Source: Chloroflexota bacterium
GTDB taxonomy: Bacteria; Chloroflexota; Dehalococcoidia; DSTF01; JACRBR01
Reading direction: 5' to 3'
Assembly (NCBI GenBank): GCA_025355835.1
Contig: JANXYW010000148.1
Location: 1-15,940, forward strand
DNA length: 15,940 nt
Shown here: piece after piece, positions 5,763 through 13,379 of the stretch
Numbering within the stretch: position 1 is the stretch's first letter
How the letters are laid out: the number at the start of each line of letters is the position of its first letter
The notes under the pieces: generated by a model
The model's input: only the letters and a program-made list of their open reading frames with translations
Database searches by the model: none
Told to the model about the DNA's origin: nothing
Position numbers and translations under genes: made by a program

Positions 5763-5797
5763 GGCCCGGCGCCGAAGCGCAGCCGGGCCTTCTGTTG
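5763..5797 (+). terminator. Strong GC hairpin with U-rich tail (terminator or attenuator)
   Basis: GGCCCGGC (5763-5770) pairs perfectly with GCCGGGCC (5782-5789) around an 11-base loop, followed by TTCTGTTG. It may end the VOC transcript (147 bp after its stop). Alternatively, because it lies 72 bp before the helicase start, it may act as a leader terminator for the helicase. The tail is not a pure T-run. Confidence 0.55.
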
Positions 5798-5822
5798 TCG
5801 CGCGATCGAGCGGCCACAGAAG
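5789..5822 (+). promoter_or_regulatory. Alternative hairpin overlapping the terminator tail
   Basis: CTTCTGT (5789-5795), which includes the U-rich tail of the preceding hairpin, pairs perfectly with ACAGAAG (5816-5822). GGCC also occurs just inside the right arm. Pairing here would withdraw the tail from the terminator, the arrangement expected of an attenuator in the helicase leader. This is inferred from base pairing only. Confidence 0.35.
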
Positions 5823-5868
5823 ATGCCGATCATGGTGCGTCCCAACATCGGGCGCTGGAGGTTCGTTC

Positions 5869-7557
5869 GTGCAAACGCTGTTCCACACATTGGGCTTGAA
5901 GTCTGAGATCATGAAGGCGATCGAAGCGCTCGGGTTTGAAGAGCCGTCGCCGATTCAGAAGCAGGCGATTCCGGCGCTGATGAGCGGCGCCGACATCGTT
6001 GCGCAGGCGCCGACGGGCACCGGCAAGACGGCCGCGTTCGCGATTCCGATCATGGAACTCATCGATCCCGCGAAACGCGTCGTGCAGGCGCTCGTGCTCG
6101 CGCCCACGCGCGAACTGGCCGTGCAGGTGGCTGAGGCGTCGCACTCGATCGGGAGGAACTGCCGCGTCAACGTGCTGCCGGTCTACGGCGGTCAGGCGTA
6201 CGAGCACCAGCTGCGCGGCCTGCGGGCCGGCGCGCATCTCGTCGTGGGTACGCCCGGTCGCGTGATGGATCACATCCGGCGCGGCACGCTGCAGCTCGAT
6301 ACCGTCCGCATCGTCGTGCTGGATGAAGCCGACGAGATGCTGGACATGGGCTTCATCGACGACATTCAACTCATCCTTGATCAGACGCCGAAGGGGCGGC
6401 AGATGGCGCTGTTTTCGGCGACCATACCGCCGCGCATTCAGACGCTCGCGCGCCGCTACATGAACAATCCGCAGACCATCTCCCTTGCGCACGAAGCGAA
6501 GGAAGTGCCGCTGACCCACCAGGTCTACTACGAGACCCAGCCGCGCGGCAAGCGCGACGCGCTCACCAACATTCTCGACATGCAGGAGCCGCACTCGGCG
6601 ATTATCTTCTGCCGCACGCGAAGCGAGGCGGCGGATCTCGCGTCGACGCTGCAAGCGCGCGGGTATGGCGCAGACGCCATTCATGGCGATATGAGCCAGG
6701 CGCAGCGCGAGCGCGTGTTGGGCAAGTTCCGCGCGAACAAGGTGAGCCTGCTCGTCGCCACCGACGTGGCTGCGCGCGGGCTCGATATCCCTGACGTGAC
6801 GCACGTGATCAACTACGACATCCCGGACGACGCGGACGCGTACGTGCATCGCATCGGGCGCACAGGGCGCATGGGTCGCAAAGGCGAGGCGATCACGCTC
6901 GTCACGCCGCGCGAGTTGCGCCTGCTGCGGTTGATCGAGAAAGACATCCACAAAAAGCTGAAACCGTTGCAGCTGCCAACGCAGGAAGACGTCGCCGCGC
7001 GGCGCACGAAGGCGTTTATGGAGTCGTTGCGCGAAACGCTGCGCGCGGGCGCCGGTCAGCCGTACGGACTCGTCGCGGCGGAGCTGGCCGAAGAGTTCAG
7101 CGCGATGCAGATCGCGGCCGGCGCGATTCAGCTGGCATTCGAGGCCACCGGCGGCCCGGTGCTCCCAACCGGCCCCGTTTCCGACGGTCGCATCACGCAA
7201 GCCGATACGACGCGCCTCGTGCTTGATGCTGGGAGGCGGCGCGGCGTGCGGCCGGGCGATATCGTCAAGAGCATCGCAGGAGATGCTGGCATCCCCGGCT
7301 CGGACATCGGCAACATCGACGTACAGGCGGAAGCAACGTTTATCGATGTCCGGAACAGCGTCGCGAGCAAGATCCTGGAACTCGCCGCGGTCGTCACGCT
7401 TCGCGATGGCGATGCAAACCTCAGCCTCGCGCGTCAGAAGAGCACAGACTCACCCACGGGCCAGCAGCCGAAGCCCAAGTCGGCTGGTAAGCCTAGGCCG
7501 CGAGACAACGAGCGCGGCCGTCCTGCTCGTTTCGCGGGACCAAAGGGCAAGCGCTAG
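5869..7557 (+). CDS. deaD: DEAD-box ATP-dependent RNA helicase with DbpA-type RNA-binding domain
   Basis: The start is GTG 5869 with TGGAGG seven bases upstream. The protein has 562 residues and all helicase motifs: Q motif with Q30, Walker A APTGTGKT (47-54), PTREL (79-83), TPGR (128-131), DEAD (152-155), SAT (183-185), ATDVAARGLD (297-306) and HRIGRTGR (327-334). Residues ~447-521 (GRRRGVRPGDIVKSIAG, GIPGSDIGNIDV, LARQ) form the RNA-binding fold found in DbpA and DeaD/CsdA. The last ~40 residues are a basic, disordered tail (KPKSAGKPRPRDNERGRPAR). The enzyme unwinds short RNA duplexes using ATP, and the family works in ribosome assembly, mRNA turnover and cold adaptation. The structured leader (5763-5822) may regulate it. 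It converges with the PAS gene, with a 28-bp gap and no terminator visible. Confidence 0.96.
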   Translation: MQTLFHTLGLKSEIMKAIEALGFEEPSPIQKQAIPALMSGADIVAQAPTGTGKTAAFAIPIMELIDPAKRVVQALVLAPTRELAVQVAEASHSIGRNCRVNVLPVYGGQAYEHQLRGLRAGAHLVVGTPGRVMDHIRRGTLQLDTVRIVVLDEADEMLDMGFIDDIQLILDQTPKGRQMALFSATIPPRIQTLARRYMNNPQTISLAHEAKEVPLTHQVYYETQPRGKRDALTNILDMQEPHSAIIFCRTRSEAADLASTLQARGYGADAIHGDMSQAQRERVLGKFRANKVSLLVATDVAARGLDIPDVTHVINYDIPDDADAYVHRIGRTGRMGRKGEAITLVTPRELRLLRLIEKDIHKKLKPLQLPTQEDVAARRTKAFMESLRETLRAGAGQPYGLVAAELAEEFSAMQIAAGAIQLAFEATGGPVLPTGPVSDGRITQADTTRLVLDAGRRRGVRPGDIVKSIAGDAGIPGSDIGNIDVQAEATFIDVRNSVASKILELAAVVTLRDGDANLSLARQKSTDSPTGQQPKPKSAGKPRPRDNERGRPARFAGPKGKR

Positions 7558-7585
7558 CGGCAATCACGGCGTCCAGCACCGCATC

Positions 7586-7933
7586 TTACGATGGCGGCTC
7601 GTCGATCTTCTTGAACCGCAGCACGGCACTTGGCCGTCCGTCGGCGTCGATGGTTCTGACGCCGCGCATCATGCGCCAACTCCAGCCGCCGTCGGCATCT
7701 CGCAGGCGTACGGGCTCGCTGAATGACCCCGCCCAACCGGGCTCAAGGAACTTGGCGACGCGCGCAAGATCGTCAGGGTGGACGTTGTCTGTCACCGGAG
7801 TGCCGACAAATGCTTCCGGTGCAATGCCGCTGACATCAAGCGACGCAGAACTGACCAGCGTGACGCGCCCTTCGTGCAAGACGCAGTAGACGACGGTCGA
7901 GGGTTTCCCCCGACCTTTGATCGTGCTCTTCAT
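7586..7933 (-). CDS. Single PAS-domain protein
   Basis: The protein has 115 residues and starts at ATG 7933; the ribosome-binding site is weak. Nearly the whole chain is one PAS fold of the PAS_3 kind: GRVTLVSSASLDVSGIAPEAFVGTPVTDNVHPDDLARVAKFL, then WAGSFSEPVRLRDADGGWSWRMMRGVRTIDADGRPSAVLRF. The VHPDD and the DADGGWSWR segment (usual G..RWV.) are characteristic. No kinase, GGDEF, HTH or other output domain is attached, so it may sense a small ligand and signal by binding a partner. It lies 15 bp downstream of the 30-aa lysine-rich gene and is probably cotranscribed with it. It converges on the helicase gene. Confidence 0.75.
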   Translation of the reverse strand: MKSTIKGRGKPSTVVYCVLHEGRVTLVSSASLDVSGIAPEAFVGTPVTDNVHPDDLARVAKFLEPGWAGSFSEPVRLRDADGGWSWRMMRGVRTIDADGRPSAVLRFKKIDEPPS

Positions 7934-7948
7934 GCAGTGTCGCTCGTG

Positions 7949-8041
7949 CTACTTCTTCGCGGGCGCCTTTGTTGCGCCGGCCTTCTTCTGGGACTTCTGC
8001 TTGCCCGTCTTCGCCGTGGCCTTGGGACTCTTGTCACCCAC
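7949..8041 (-). CDS. 30-aa lysine-rich small protein (MGDKSPK type)
   Basis: This very short gene has a good ribosome-binding site, GAGAGGAG, about 6 bases before GTG 8041, and stops at TAG 7949-7951. The product begins MGDKSPKATAKTGKQKSQKK and continues with Ala/Lys/Pro repeats to a Lys-Lys end; 10 of 30 residues are lysine and there are no hydrophobic segments. Small basic proteins beginning MGDKSPK recur in high-GC bacteria as uncharacterised proteins, which I recall from family knowledge rather than a search. A nucleic-acid-binding or histone-tail-like role is a guess from composition. It lies upstream of the PAS gene and 80 bp downstream of the alcohol dehydrogenase gene on the same strand. 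Confidence 0.72.
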   Translation of the reverse strand: MGDKSPKATAKTGKQKSQKKAGATKAPAKK

Positions 8042-8121
8042 CTCAAGCTCCTCTCAGAAACGCGCTGATGATATTGCCATCGTACCGCGTACACCGGAGG
8101 TGATCGCAAGTCGCGATGCGC

Positions 8122-9159
8122 TTAGACCGTAAGAACCATCTTTAACGCGCCATCCTGACGGCCGGCGAAGATCCGGTACGCCTGCTCGCCTTCGGCCAAC
8201 GGCAGCCGATGCGAGATCATACGCTCGGGGTGCAGACGCCCTTCTCGGACGAGCGGAACCAGCTCCGGCCAGTGGCATTGCACGGAGCAGGTGCCGATGC
8301 GGAACGTGAGATTCTTCATGAACGCCGCCGCCATGTTGAAATGGAAGTCCCGCGTCTGGTTGACGCCGACGACCGACACGGTTCCTCCAGCGCCGGCAAG
8401 CGAGATCGAAAGCGCGACGGTGGCGTCGGCGCCTGCCGCCTCCACGACGCTGTCGATCATCCGCCCGTGTGTGGCTTCCTCGATCTCTGCAGGCGCCGTC
8501 GCCGGATCGAGTGCGTGCGCACCGAGCGACGCCGCAATCGCGCGCCGTTCCGGCACGAGGTCGATAGCGAACACACGGCTCGCGCCAAGAACGAATGCCG
8601 CTTCGACGGCCATCAGCCCGATCGGACCCAGGCCGACGACCGCGACCGTCTTGGCCGAGCTAATTTCCGCATTGCGGCAGCCGTAGTACGCCGTCGCAAG
8701 GTTGTCCGTGAGCATCAGCGCCTGATCGAGCGAAAGCCCATCCGGCAAGGTTGTCGCGTTGAAATCGCCGGCGGGCACGCGCACGAACTCGGCCTGACAT
8801 CCCTCGAGTTGATGGCTCAGGCCGTAGCAGCCGACGCGACCTGTCTCGCAGCGCGTCACGTGTCCGCCCAGGCACGGCACGCACTCGCCGCAGCCGACGG
8901 CGGCGGAGATCATCACCTTCTCGCCGACTTTGCGTCGATACACGCCGCGACCGACGGCAACAACTTCGCCGACCGCCTCGTGTCCGACACAGAAGCCGGT
9001 ATCGGGGCTGAACCCTTGACCATTGTAGATGTGCAGGTCGCTGCCGCAGATCCCGGCCTGCTCGACGCGCACGATAATGTCGCGTTCGTCACGGATCGCT
9101 GGCTCCGGGAAGTCCGAATAGCGGATCGCGCGCGGACCCTCGTAGCACAGCGCCTTCAT
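8122..9159 (-). CDS. Zinc-dependent alcohol dehydrogenase (MDR superfamily)
   Basis: The protein has 345 residues with ATG at 9159. The catalytic-zinc ligands are C38 (GICGSDLH), H60/E61 (VGHEAVGEV) and probably D152 (MLTDNLATAYYG). The structural-zinc cysteines C90, C93, C96 and C104 have the classical C-x2-C-x2-C-x7-C spacing. The NAD(P)-binding Rossmann motif GLGPIG is at 176-181. It oxidises an alcohol or polyol to a carbonyl, or the reverse; sequence alone does not give the substrate. It is the last gene of the SDR-kinase-acyl-CoA dehydrogenase operon, 24 bp behind the ACAD stop. A plausible job is oxidising an alcohol precursor of, or a product from, the hydroxyacyl-CoA handled by its neighbours. 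Confidence 0.92.
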   Translation of the reverse strand: MKALCYEGPRAIRYSDFPEPAIRDERDIIVRVEQAGICGSDLHIYNGQGFSPDTGFCVGHEAVGEVVAVGRGVYRRKVGEKVMISAAVGCGECVPCLGGHVTRCETGRVGCYGLSHQLEGCQAEFVRVPAGDFNATTLPDGLSLDQALMLTDNLATAYYGCRNAEISSAKTVAVVGLGPIGLMAVEAAFVLGASRVFAIDLVPERRAIAASLGAHALDPATAPAEIEEATHGRMIDSVVEAAGADATVALSISLAGAGGTVSVVGVNQTRDFHFNMAAAFMKNLTFRIGTCSVQCHWPELVPLVREGRLHPERMISHRLPLAEGEQAYRIFAGRQDGALKMVLTV

Positions 9160-9183
9160 CGATGCCCCCGTCTTTGGAAACGC

Positions 9184-10410
9184 CTACAGCAGATCGCCAC
9201 CGGCAGCGGATGCGGTCGTGCCGAATTCTTTGTACGCCTTCAGCACGTTGCGACCGACCGTCCAGCGGTGCACTTCGTCCGGCCCATCGACCAGCCGCTG
9301 CGAGCGGATGCTCGTGTACCAGCGCGCAAGCGGCGTGTCCTCGCTGTATCCCAGCGCGCCGTGCAACTGGATCGCTGTGTCGACGACCTTGTGCACCATG
9401 TGCGCCAGGAACACCTTGGCGATCGAGTTCTCTTGACGAAGATCGAGACCCTTCTCCGCTTTGTACGCGATATGCAGCAGCACGAGCCGCGCCATGTACA
9501 GCTCGCTCGCGCAGTCGGCGAGCATCCACTGCACGCCCTGCCGATCGGCGAGCGGCCGCCCGAATGTTGAGCGCTCCAGGACGCGCTTCGCTGCCATGTC
9601 CAGCGCTCGTTGCGCCATTGCGACGTTGTGCATGCCATGACGCAGCCGTCCGTACGCCAGGCGGTGCTGCCCCATGTTGAAGCCCTGGCCTTCGCCGCCG
9701 ACGATGTTCTCGTTCGGCACAACCAGATCCTTGATGATGATCTCGGCGTGTCCGCCGCCAAGCACCTCGCCCAGGCGGCTCTCGCCCGCCATCGTCTTGA
9801 TGTTGCGAACGATCTGGTAGCCGGGGTTCGGCAGTTCGACCAGGAACGTGCTGAACTGCTGGTGCCGCGGCGCGTCCGGACTAGTCTTCGCCATCACCAT
9901 CGCGATGTCCGCGACCGATGCGCCGCTGCTGAACCACTTTTCGCCGTTGATCACCCAGTTGTCGCCGTCGCGAATGGCACGCGTCTGCATGCCCGTTGCG
10001 TCGGCGCCTGCCGCCTTCTCCGTCATCGAATAGCAGATGCGCTTTTCGCCGTTGAGCAACGGCTTCAAGTACTTCTCTTTCTGGAAGTCGGTGCCGTGGA
10101 CGAGCAGCGTCAGCATCGTCGCATCGTCCGGGCCCTGCGTGTTCATCGCAAGCGCGCCGAGGTAGCTTTCGCCGAGCTCCATCTGCACCAGCGCGTTCGC
10201 CAGCGGGCCGAGGCCCATGCCGCCGTACTCCGGCGGGATGAACGGGCACCACAGTCCCTGCGATCGCGCGCTCTTCCGAAGGTCACCCAGCACCTCCTTG
10301 TACGGCCGCGTCTCCAGCTCCTTCTCGGCCGGCATGCACTCCTCGTGCACGAACTTCCGCACGCGCAGGCGCACTGCCTTCGCGTCCTCTGGGATCTCGA
10401 AGTCGATCAT
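9184..10410 (-). CDS. Acyl-CoA dehydrogenase, ACAD10/11-like
   Basis: The protein has 408 residues with ATG at 10410 and GGAGGA seven bases upstream. It has the FAD-containing ACAD fold: N-terminal helical domain 1-~125, the signature CYSMTEKAAGADATG (126-140) with WVINGEKWFSSGA (152-164), and the C-terminal helical domain ending in RLVDGPDEVHRWTVGRN. The GPDEVH segment (376-381), instead of the GTSEI found in short-chain enzymes, is typical of the ACAD10/ACAD11 group. In animals this group carries an APH-type kinase domain fused in front; here that kinase is the separate gene just upstream (37-bp gap). The enzyme may remove phosphate from a 4-phosphoacyl-CoA rather than simply dehydrogenate an acyl-CoA, as shown for LvaC and ACAD11. 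Plain beta-oxidation remains the alternative. Confidence 0.93.
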   Translation of the reverse strand: MIDFEIPEDAKAVRLRVRKFVHEECMPAEKELETRPYKEVLGDLRKSARSQGLWCPFIPPEYGGMGLGPLANALVQMELGESYLGALAMNTQGPDDATMLTLLVHGTDFQKEKYLKPLLNGEKRICYSMTEKAAGADATGMQTRAIRDGDNWVINGEKWFSSGASVADIAMVMAKTSPDAPRHQQFSTFLVELPNPGYQIVRNIKTMAGESRLGEVLGGGHAEIIIKDLVVPNENIVGGEGQGFNMGQHRLAYGRLRHGMHNVAMAQRALDMAAKRVLERSTFGRPLADRQGVQWMLADCASELYMARLVLLHIAYKAEKGLDLRQENSIAKVFLAHMVHKVVDTAIQLHGALGYSEDTPLARWYTSIRSQRLVDGPDEVHRWTVGRNVLKAYKEFGTTASAAGGDLL

Positions 10411-10447
10411 CTGTCTTCCTCCGTACTATCGAATACCTGCTGTGTAC

Positions 10448-11503
10448 TCAGTTCTTCTCGATCAAGGATGCGGCCCGGCTGAACAAGCCGAGCGTCGTCG
10501 CGTGCAGCGTGTCGCCGACGGCTTTCGGCGCTTTGCCCGCGTATGCGCGGGCATGCGTGCCTTCCAACACAATGCCCAGCTTGAAGCATGCCAGCACGGC
10601 GTACCAGCCTACTGCTGACAAGTCGCGCGTTGAACCGGTTGCGTAGCGCGCGACGATCTCGTCCGTCGTCGGCAGCCCGCCCGCGGCTGCGATGCCGGCG
10701 CCCACACCAGCGGAAGGATTATTCGCGTCCGGCCACGTCGCCAGGAGCCACCCCAGATCGAGCAAGGGATCGCCGATTGTGCACATCTCCCAATCGACGA
10801 TCGCTGCCAGTTCCGGCCCGGTGTACGAGTAGAGGACGTTCGCAAAGTGGTAGTCGCCGTGCATGATGCCAGGCGTCCACGCCGACGGCCGGTTCGCGTC
10901 CAGCCACGCCGCCACCCGCTCGATGCCCGGGATCTCCGGCCCGGGGTAGCCGTCGAAGCGGTCGTACGACTCCAGTTCGGAAAGCCATCGGGGAACCTGG
11001 CGTTCAAGAAATCCGTCCGGCTGCCCGAACCCGTCGAGTCCCACAGTCATGTAGTCGACGCGCGCAAGCGCCGCGATCCCGTCCGCGATCTCGAACCCCA
11101 TCTGACGCCGTATGGCCGGGTCGGATGCGTGCAGCGCCGGCAGCGCGACGGACGGGTTGAACCCATCGATGGGGTCCATGAGATAGAAGACCGCGCCGCC
11201 CATGACGGCTTCATCCTCGCAGCCGGCGATGAAGCGAGGATGGCGGACATCCGTGCCGGACAGCGCGCGCAGCATCCGCTGTTCGCGGCGCATCACTTCG
11301 TTGCTCTTTGGCCGCAGGAATCGCGGGCCGCGCCGCAGCACGTACGCGCGATCGCCGCGCTCGAATTTCAGCAGGACGTTTTGTGTGCCGCCCGCCAGTG
11401 TTTCCACGGAAGCGAACTCTCCGCGTGGCAGCCCGGCATCATCCATCCATGCGCTCAGGATGGCGAAGTCGATCAGTTCCGCATCGATTCCGAAGTTCGA
11501 CAT
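10448..11503 (-). CDS. APH-family phosphotransferase (acyl-CoA kinase-like, LvaA/ACAD11 N-domain type)
   Basis: The product has 351 residues from ATG 11503. A GTG two codons upstream (11509) overlaps the SDR stop as GTGA and is an equally possible start. The frame stays open far upstream, but that part is antisense-like shadow of the SDR gene. The N-lobe has the nucleotide-binding segment LAGGTQNVLLKF (36-47) and YVLRRGP (54-60). The C-lobe has the catalytic loop HGDYHFANVL (215-224, D217 and N222) and the metal-binding IVDWEMCTIGDPLLDLGWLL (235-254, D237). This is the kinase family often mislabelled aminoglycoside phosphotransferase. Next to an ACAD and an SDR, the likely substrate is a 4-hydroxyacyl-CoA, not a drug. 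Confidence 0.9.
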   Translation of the reverse strand: MSNFGIDAELIDFAILSAWMDDAGLPRGEFASVETLAGGTQNVLLKFERGDRAYVLRRGPRFLRPKSNEVMRREQRMLRALSGTDVRHPRFIAGCEDEAVMGGAVFYLMDPIDGFNPSVALPALHASDPAIRRQMGFEIADGIAALARVDYMTVGLDGFGQPDGFLERQVPRWLSELESYDRFDGYPGPEIPGIERVAAWLDANRPSAWTPGIMHGDYHFANVLYSYTGPELAAIVDWEMCTIGDPLLDLGWLLATWPDANNPSAGVGAGIAAAGGLPTTDEIVARYATGSTRDLSAVGWYAVLACFKLGIVLEGTHARAYAGKAPKAVGDTLHATTLGLFSRAASLIEKN

Positions 11504-11505
11504 CG

Positions 11506-12273
11506 TCACCCGCCCGCGGTTCCGCCCGACACCACGAGGTGCGAACCCGTCGTGAAGCTCGACGCGGCGGAAGCGAAATACAACGCCGCGCCGACGATCT
11601 CTTGCGCTTCGCCGCCGCGCTGCAGCAGGATGCCGCGCCGCGCAGTCTGCTTGAACGCTTCCATGTCCCACGCCTTCGAAATGTCCGTGAGGAACGGCCC
11701 CGGGACGATGCAGTTCACGCGCACCTTCGGCGCGAATGCCCGTGCGAAGCCGACGGTCATGTTGTTCACGCCGGCCTTTGCCGCGCCGTATGGGATCGTG
11801 TTTGCTCCCGGGCTTTGCGATGCCGTGCTGGAAACGAAGATGATCGAGCCGCCGTCGCCCGCCGCCATGCGCGTGGCAACGAGCGCCGTCAGCCGGAACG
11901 GCCCTTTGAGATTGACATCGAGCACTTTGTCGTACAGTGCCTCGGTGACGTCGCCCACGCGATCGTAGATCGGCGAAAGCCCCGCATTGTTCACCAGCAC
12001 ATCGACCTTGCCGAAGCGCTCGTACGCCGCGTTCGAAAGCTGTTCGAGCTGATCCCACTCGCCGACGTGACATGCGACGGCGAGCGCTTCGCGTCCAGTC
12101 GTCGAGCGGATCTCGTCTGCCAGTTCCTGACACGCGTCGAGCTTGCGGCTCGCGATGACGACGTTCGCGCCCGCGCGAGCGAATGCGCGCACCATCTCAC
12201 GGCCCAGCCCGCGGCTGCCGCCTGTCACCAGCGCCACCTTGCCCGTCAGGTCGAAGAGCCCCGATTCGGTCAT
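11506..12273 (-). CDS. Short-chain dehydrogenase/reductase (SDR)
   Basis: The protein has 255 residues with ATG at 12273 and GAGGAG eight bases upstream. The classical SDR features are TGGSRGLG (17-24, NAD(P) binding), NNAG (95-98), N121, catalytic S149, Y162 and K166 (YGAAK), and VNCIVPGPFLTD. It ends VSGGTAGG, as in FabG-like enzymes. The residue R43 after the second strand (ASRKLD) points to NADP(H). It reversibly oxidises a secondary alcohol. As first gene of the operon, two bases before the kinase start, it may reduce a 4-ketoacyl-CoA to the 4-hydroxy form (the LvaD role) or oxidise the 3-hydroxyacyl-CoA product. Confidence 0.94.
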   Translation of the reverse strand: MTESGLFDLTGKVALVTGGSRGLGREMVRAFARAGANVVIASRKLDACQELADEIRSTTGREALAVACHVGEWDQLEQLSNAAYERFGKVDVLVNNAGLSPIYDRVGDVTEALYDKVLDVNLKGPFRLTALVATRMAAGDGGSIIFVSSTASQSPGANTIPYGAAKAGVNNMTVGFARAFAPKVRVNCIVPGPFLTDISKAWDMEAFKQTARRGILLQRGGEAQEIVGAALYFASAASSFTTGSHLVVSGGTAGG

Positions 12274-12417
12274 GTCACGCGCTCCTCAAGCTCGATGTTT
12301 GTCGCCTGCCGAACCCGACCGGAGATTCCCGATCGAAGGAACGAAAGAGTATCACGCGATACGCGCTATGCCGTTCGCACACGCCCGGTCACTTCGCTGG
12401 CGGGAGGGGAGTGGAGA
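12274..12417 (-). promoter_or_regulatory. Promoter region of the SDR-kinase-ACAD-ADH operon
   Basis: The gap between the HAAS gene stop (12418) and the SDR start contains a perfect dyad GTATC-ACGC-GATAC at 12349-12362. On the minus strand it reads GTATCGCGTGATAC, with TG-A-TACTCT resembling an extended -10. A TetR- or GntR-type operator is possible, but no such regulator gene is in the window. No terminator for the HAAS gene is visible. Confidence 0.35.
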
Positions 12418-13353
12418 TTACCGTTCGAGCGATTGGTGAACAACGAGCGCCGGGCTCAAGAGGAACACGCCAAGCAGGCCCGCCCGGAGGCCGACGGTCA
12501 GCAGCGCTGCCTGCGAATCGAGCGGTGTACCCAACGATACAAGCGCAACCGCGACGACGACCATCGTCGCGATCTTCGTCGTCCGCGAGCGCGCGCGCAG
12601 CACGACGATCGTCGCGAACGCCATGCACACGTACGCCACGCCCAGCAGCTGCGATGTGCCCGCCATCGATGCGTTGGCGTGCCGGATGCCACCCGCGTGG
12701 TGCACGGCGATGATCCACGCGAACACGCCCGGAAGCGGCGACAGCAGCACCGACGCATCGAGCCAGTCGCGCCGCGCCGCGACCAGCACGGCGCCCACGA
12801 CGACGATCAGTCCGACCGGGAAGTAGAGCCCCGCACCGGCAATGCCAAGCACCACCGTCGGACTCGCGCTTCCAGATGCAAGGGCCGGTATCTGTTCACG
12901 CAGCACTTCGAACGCGATGTAGCCGGCGACGAGCGGCATCGTCAATGCGACGCCGGCCCACGGGTAGAACCACGTTGGCCGCCCCTGGAACAACCCGAAC
13001 AGGGTGACGGCAACAACGAGCACACTGGCCGCGAGCGCGATCACCGGTTGCTGCCAGAGCGTTCCCGCGATGAGCGCCGCCATCAGGAGCATTGGCGTGG
13101 CGCCAGCAAGCGCCTCCGGCCACGGCGTTACCAGATGCGCGCGCCGCATCAGGTGCGCCAGCGTCTGCGGCCGCCCCATCCGTCCGATGACGCGCGCGCG
13201 TGCATCGTGCTCAGGCACACCTTCGTGTACAAGCCGGTCGACGCCGTCTTCTACGTGCGATTGCAGTTCGCGGACGATGTCGGACTCGACGGAGTCGTCG
13301 AGCCGGAGGTGTTCGCGCAGGCGATCGAAATATGTGGGGGGTTGGGGAAACAT
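12418..13353 (-). CDS. HAAS-type (PadR-associated) multi-pass membrane protein
   Basis: The start is ATG 13353 with GAGGA six bases upstream; the frame continues upstream only as shadow of the PadR gene. The protein has 311 residues. The first ~75 (MFPQPPTYFDRLREHLRLDDSVESDIVRELQSHVEDGVDRLV...GRPQTLAHLMRRAH) form the soluble helical module known as the permease-prefix or HAAS domain. About seven or eight transmembrane helices follow. Such proteins are usually encoded directly downstream of a PadR repressor, as here (26-bp gap), and are thought to form a membrane signalling partner for it; their biochemical role is not established. The module lies divergent from the squalene-hopene cyclase, which suggests that it reports on membrane state. 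Confidence 0.75.
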   Translation of the reverse strand: MFPQPPTYFDRLREHLRLDDSVESDIVRELQSHVEDGVDRLVHEGVPEHDARARVIGRMGRPQTLAHLMRRAHLVTPWPEALAGATPMLLMAALIAGTLWQQPVIALAASVLVVAVTLFGLFQGRPTWFYPWAGVALTMPLVAGYIAFEVLREQIPALASGSASPTVVLGIAGAGLYFPVGLIVVVGAVLVAARRDWLDASVLLSPLPGVFAWIIAVHHAGGIRHANASMAGTSQLLGVAYVCMAFATIVVLRARSRTTKIATMVVVAVALVSLGTPLDSQAALLTVGLRAGLLGVFLLSPALVVHQSLER

Positions 13354-13379
13354 CCCGTTTCCTCGACGCCGTTCTGGCG

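Noticed and set aside
5830..7200. 456-codon antisense frame across the helicase gene
   Set aside because: Arg/His/Asp-rich shadow of a strongly supported helicase, common in high-GC DNA.
8209..9570. 453-codon plus-strand frame opposite the alcohol dehydrogenase
   Set aside because: Shadow frame; the minus strand carries complete zinc-binding and Rossmann motifs.
10448..11503. Aminoglycoside resistance gene
   Set aside because: The APH fold is present, but the ACAD/SDR operon context and the HGDYHFAN/VDWE pattern fit the acyl-CoA kinase-like branch rather than drug phosphotransferases.
11504..12133. Long N-terminal extension of the APH-family kinase
   Set aside because: It lies entirely over the SDR gene in another frame and has no kinase-like sequence; family homology begins at the ATG 11503.
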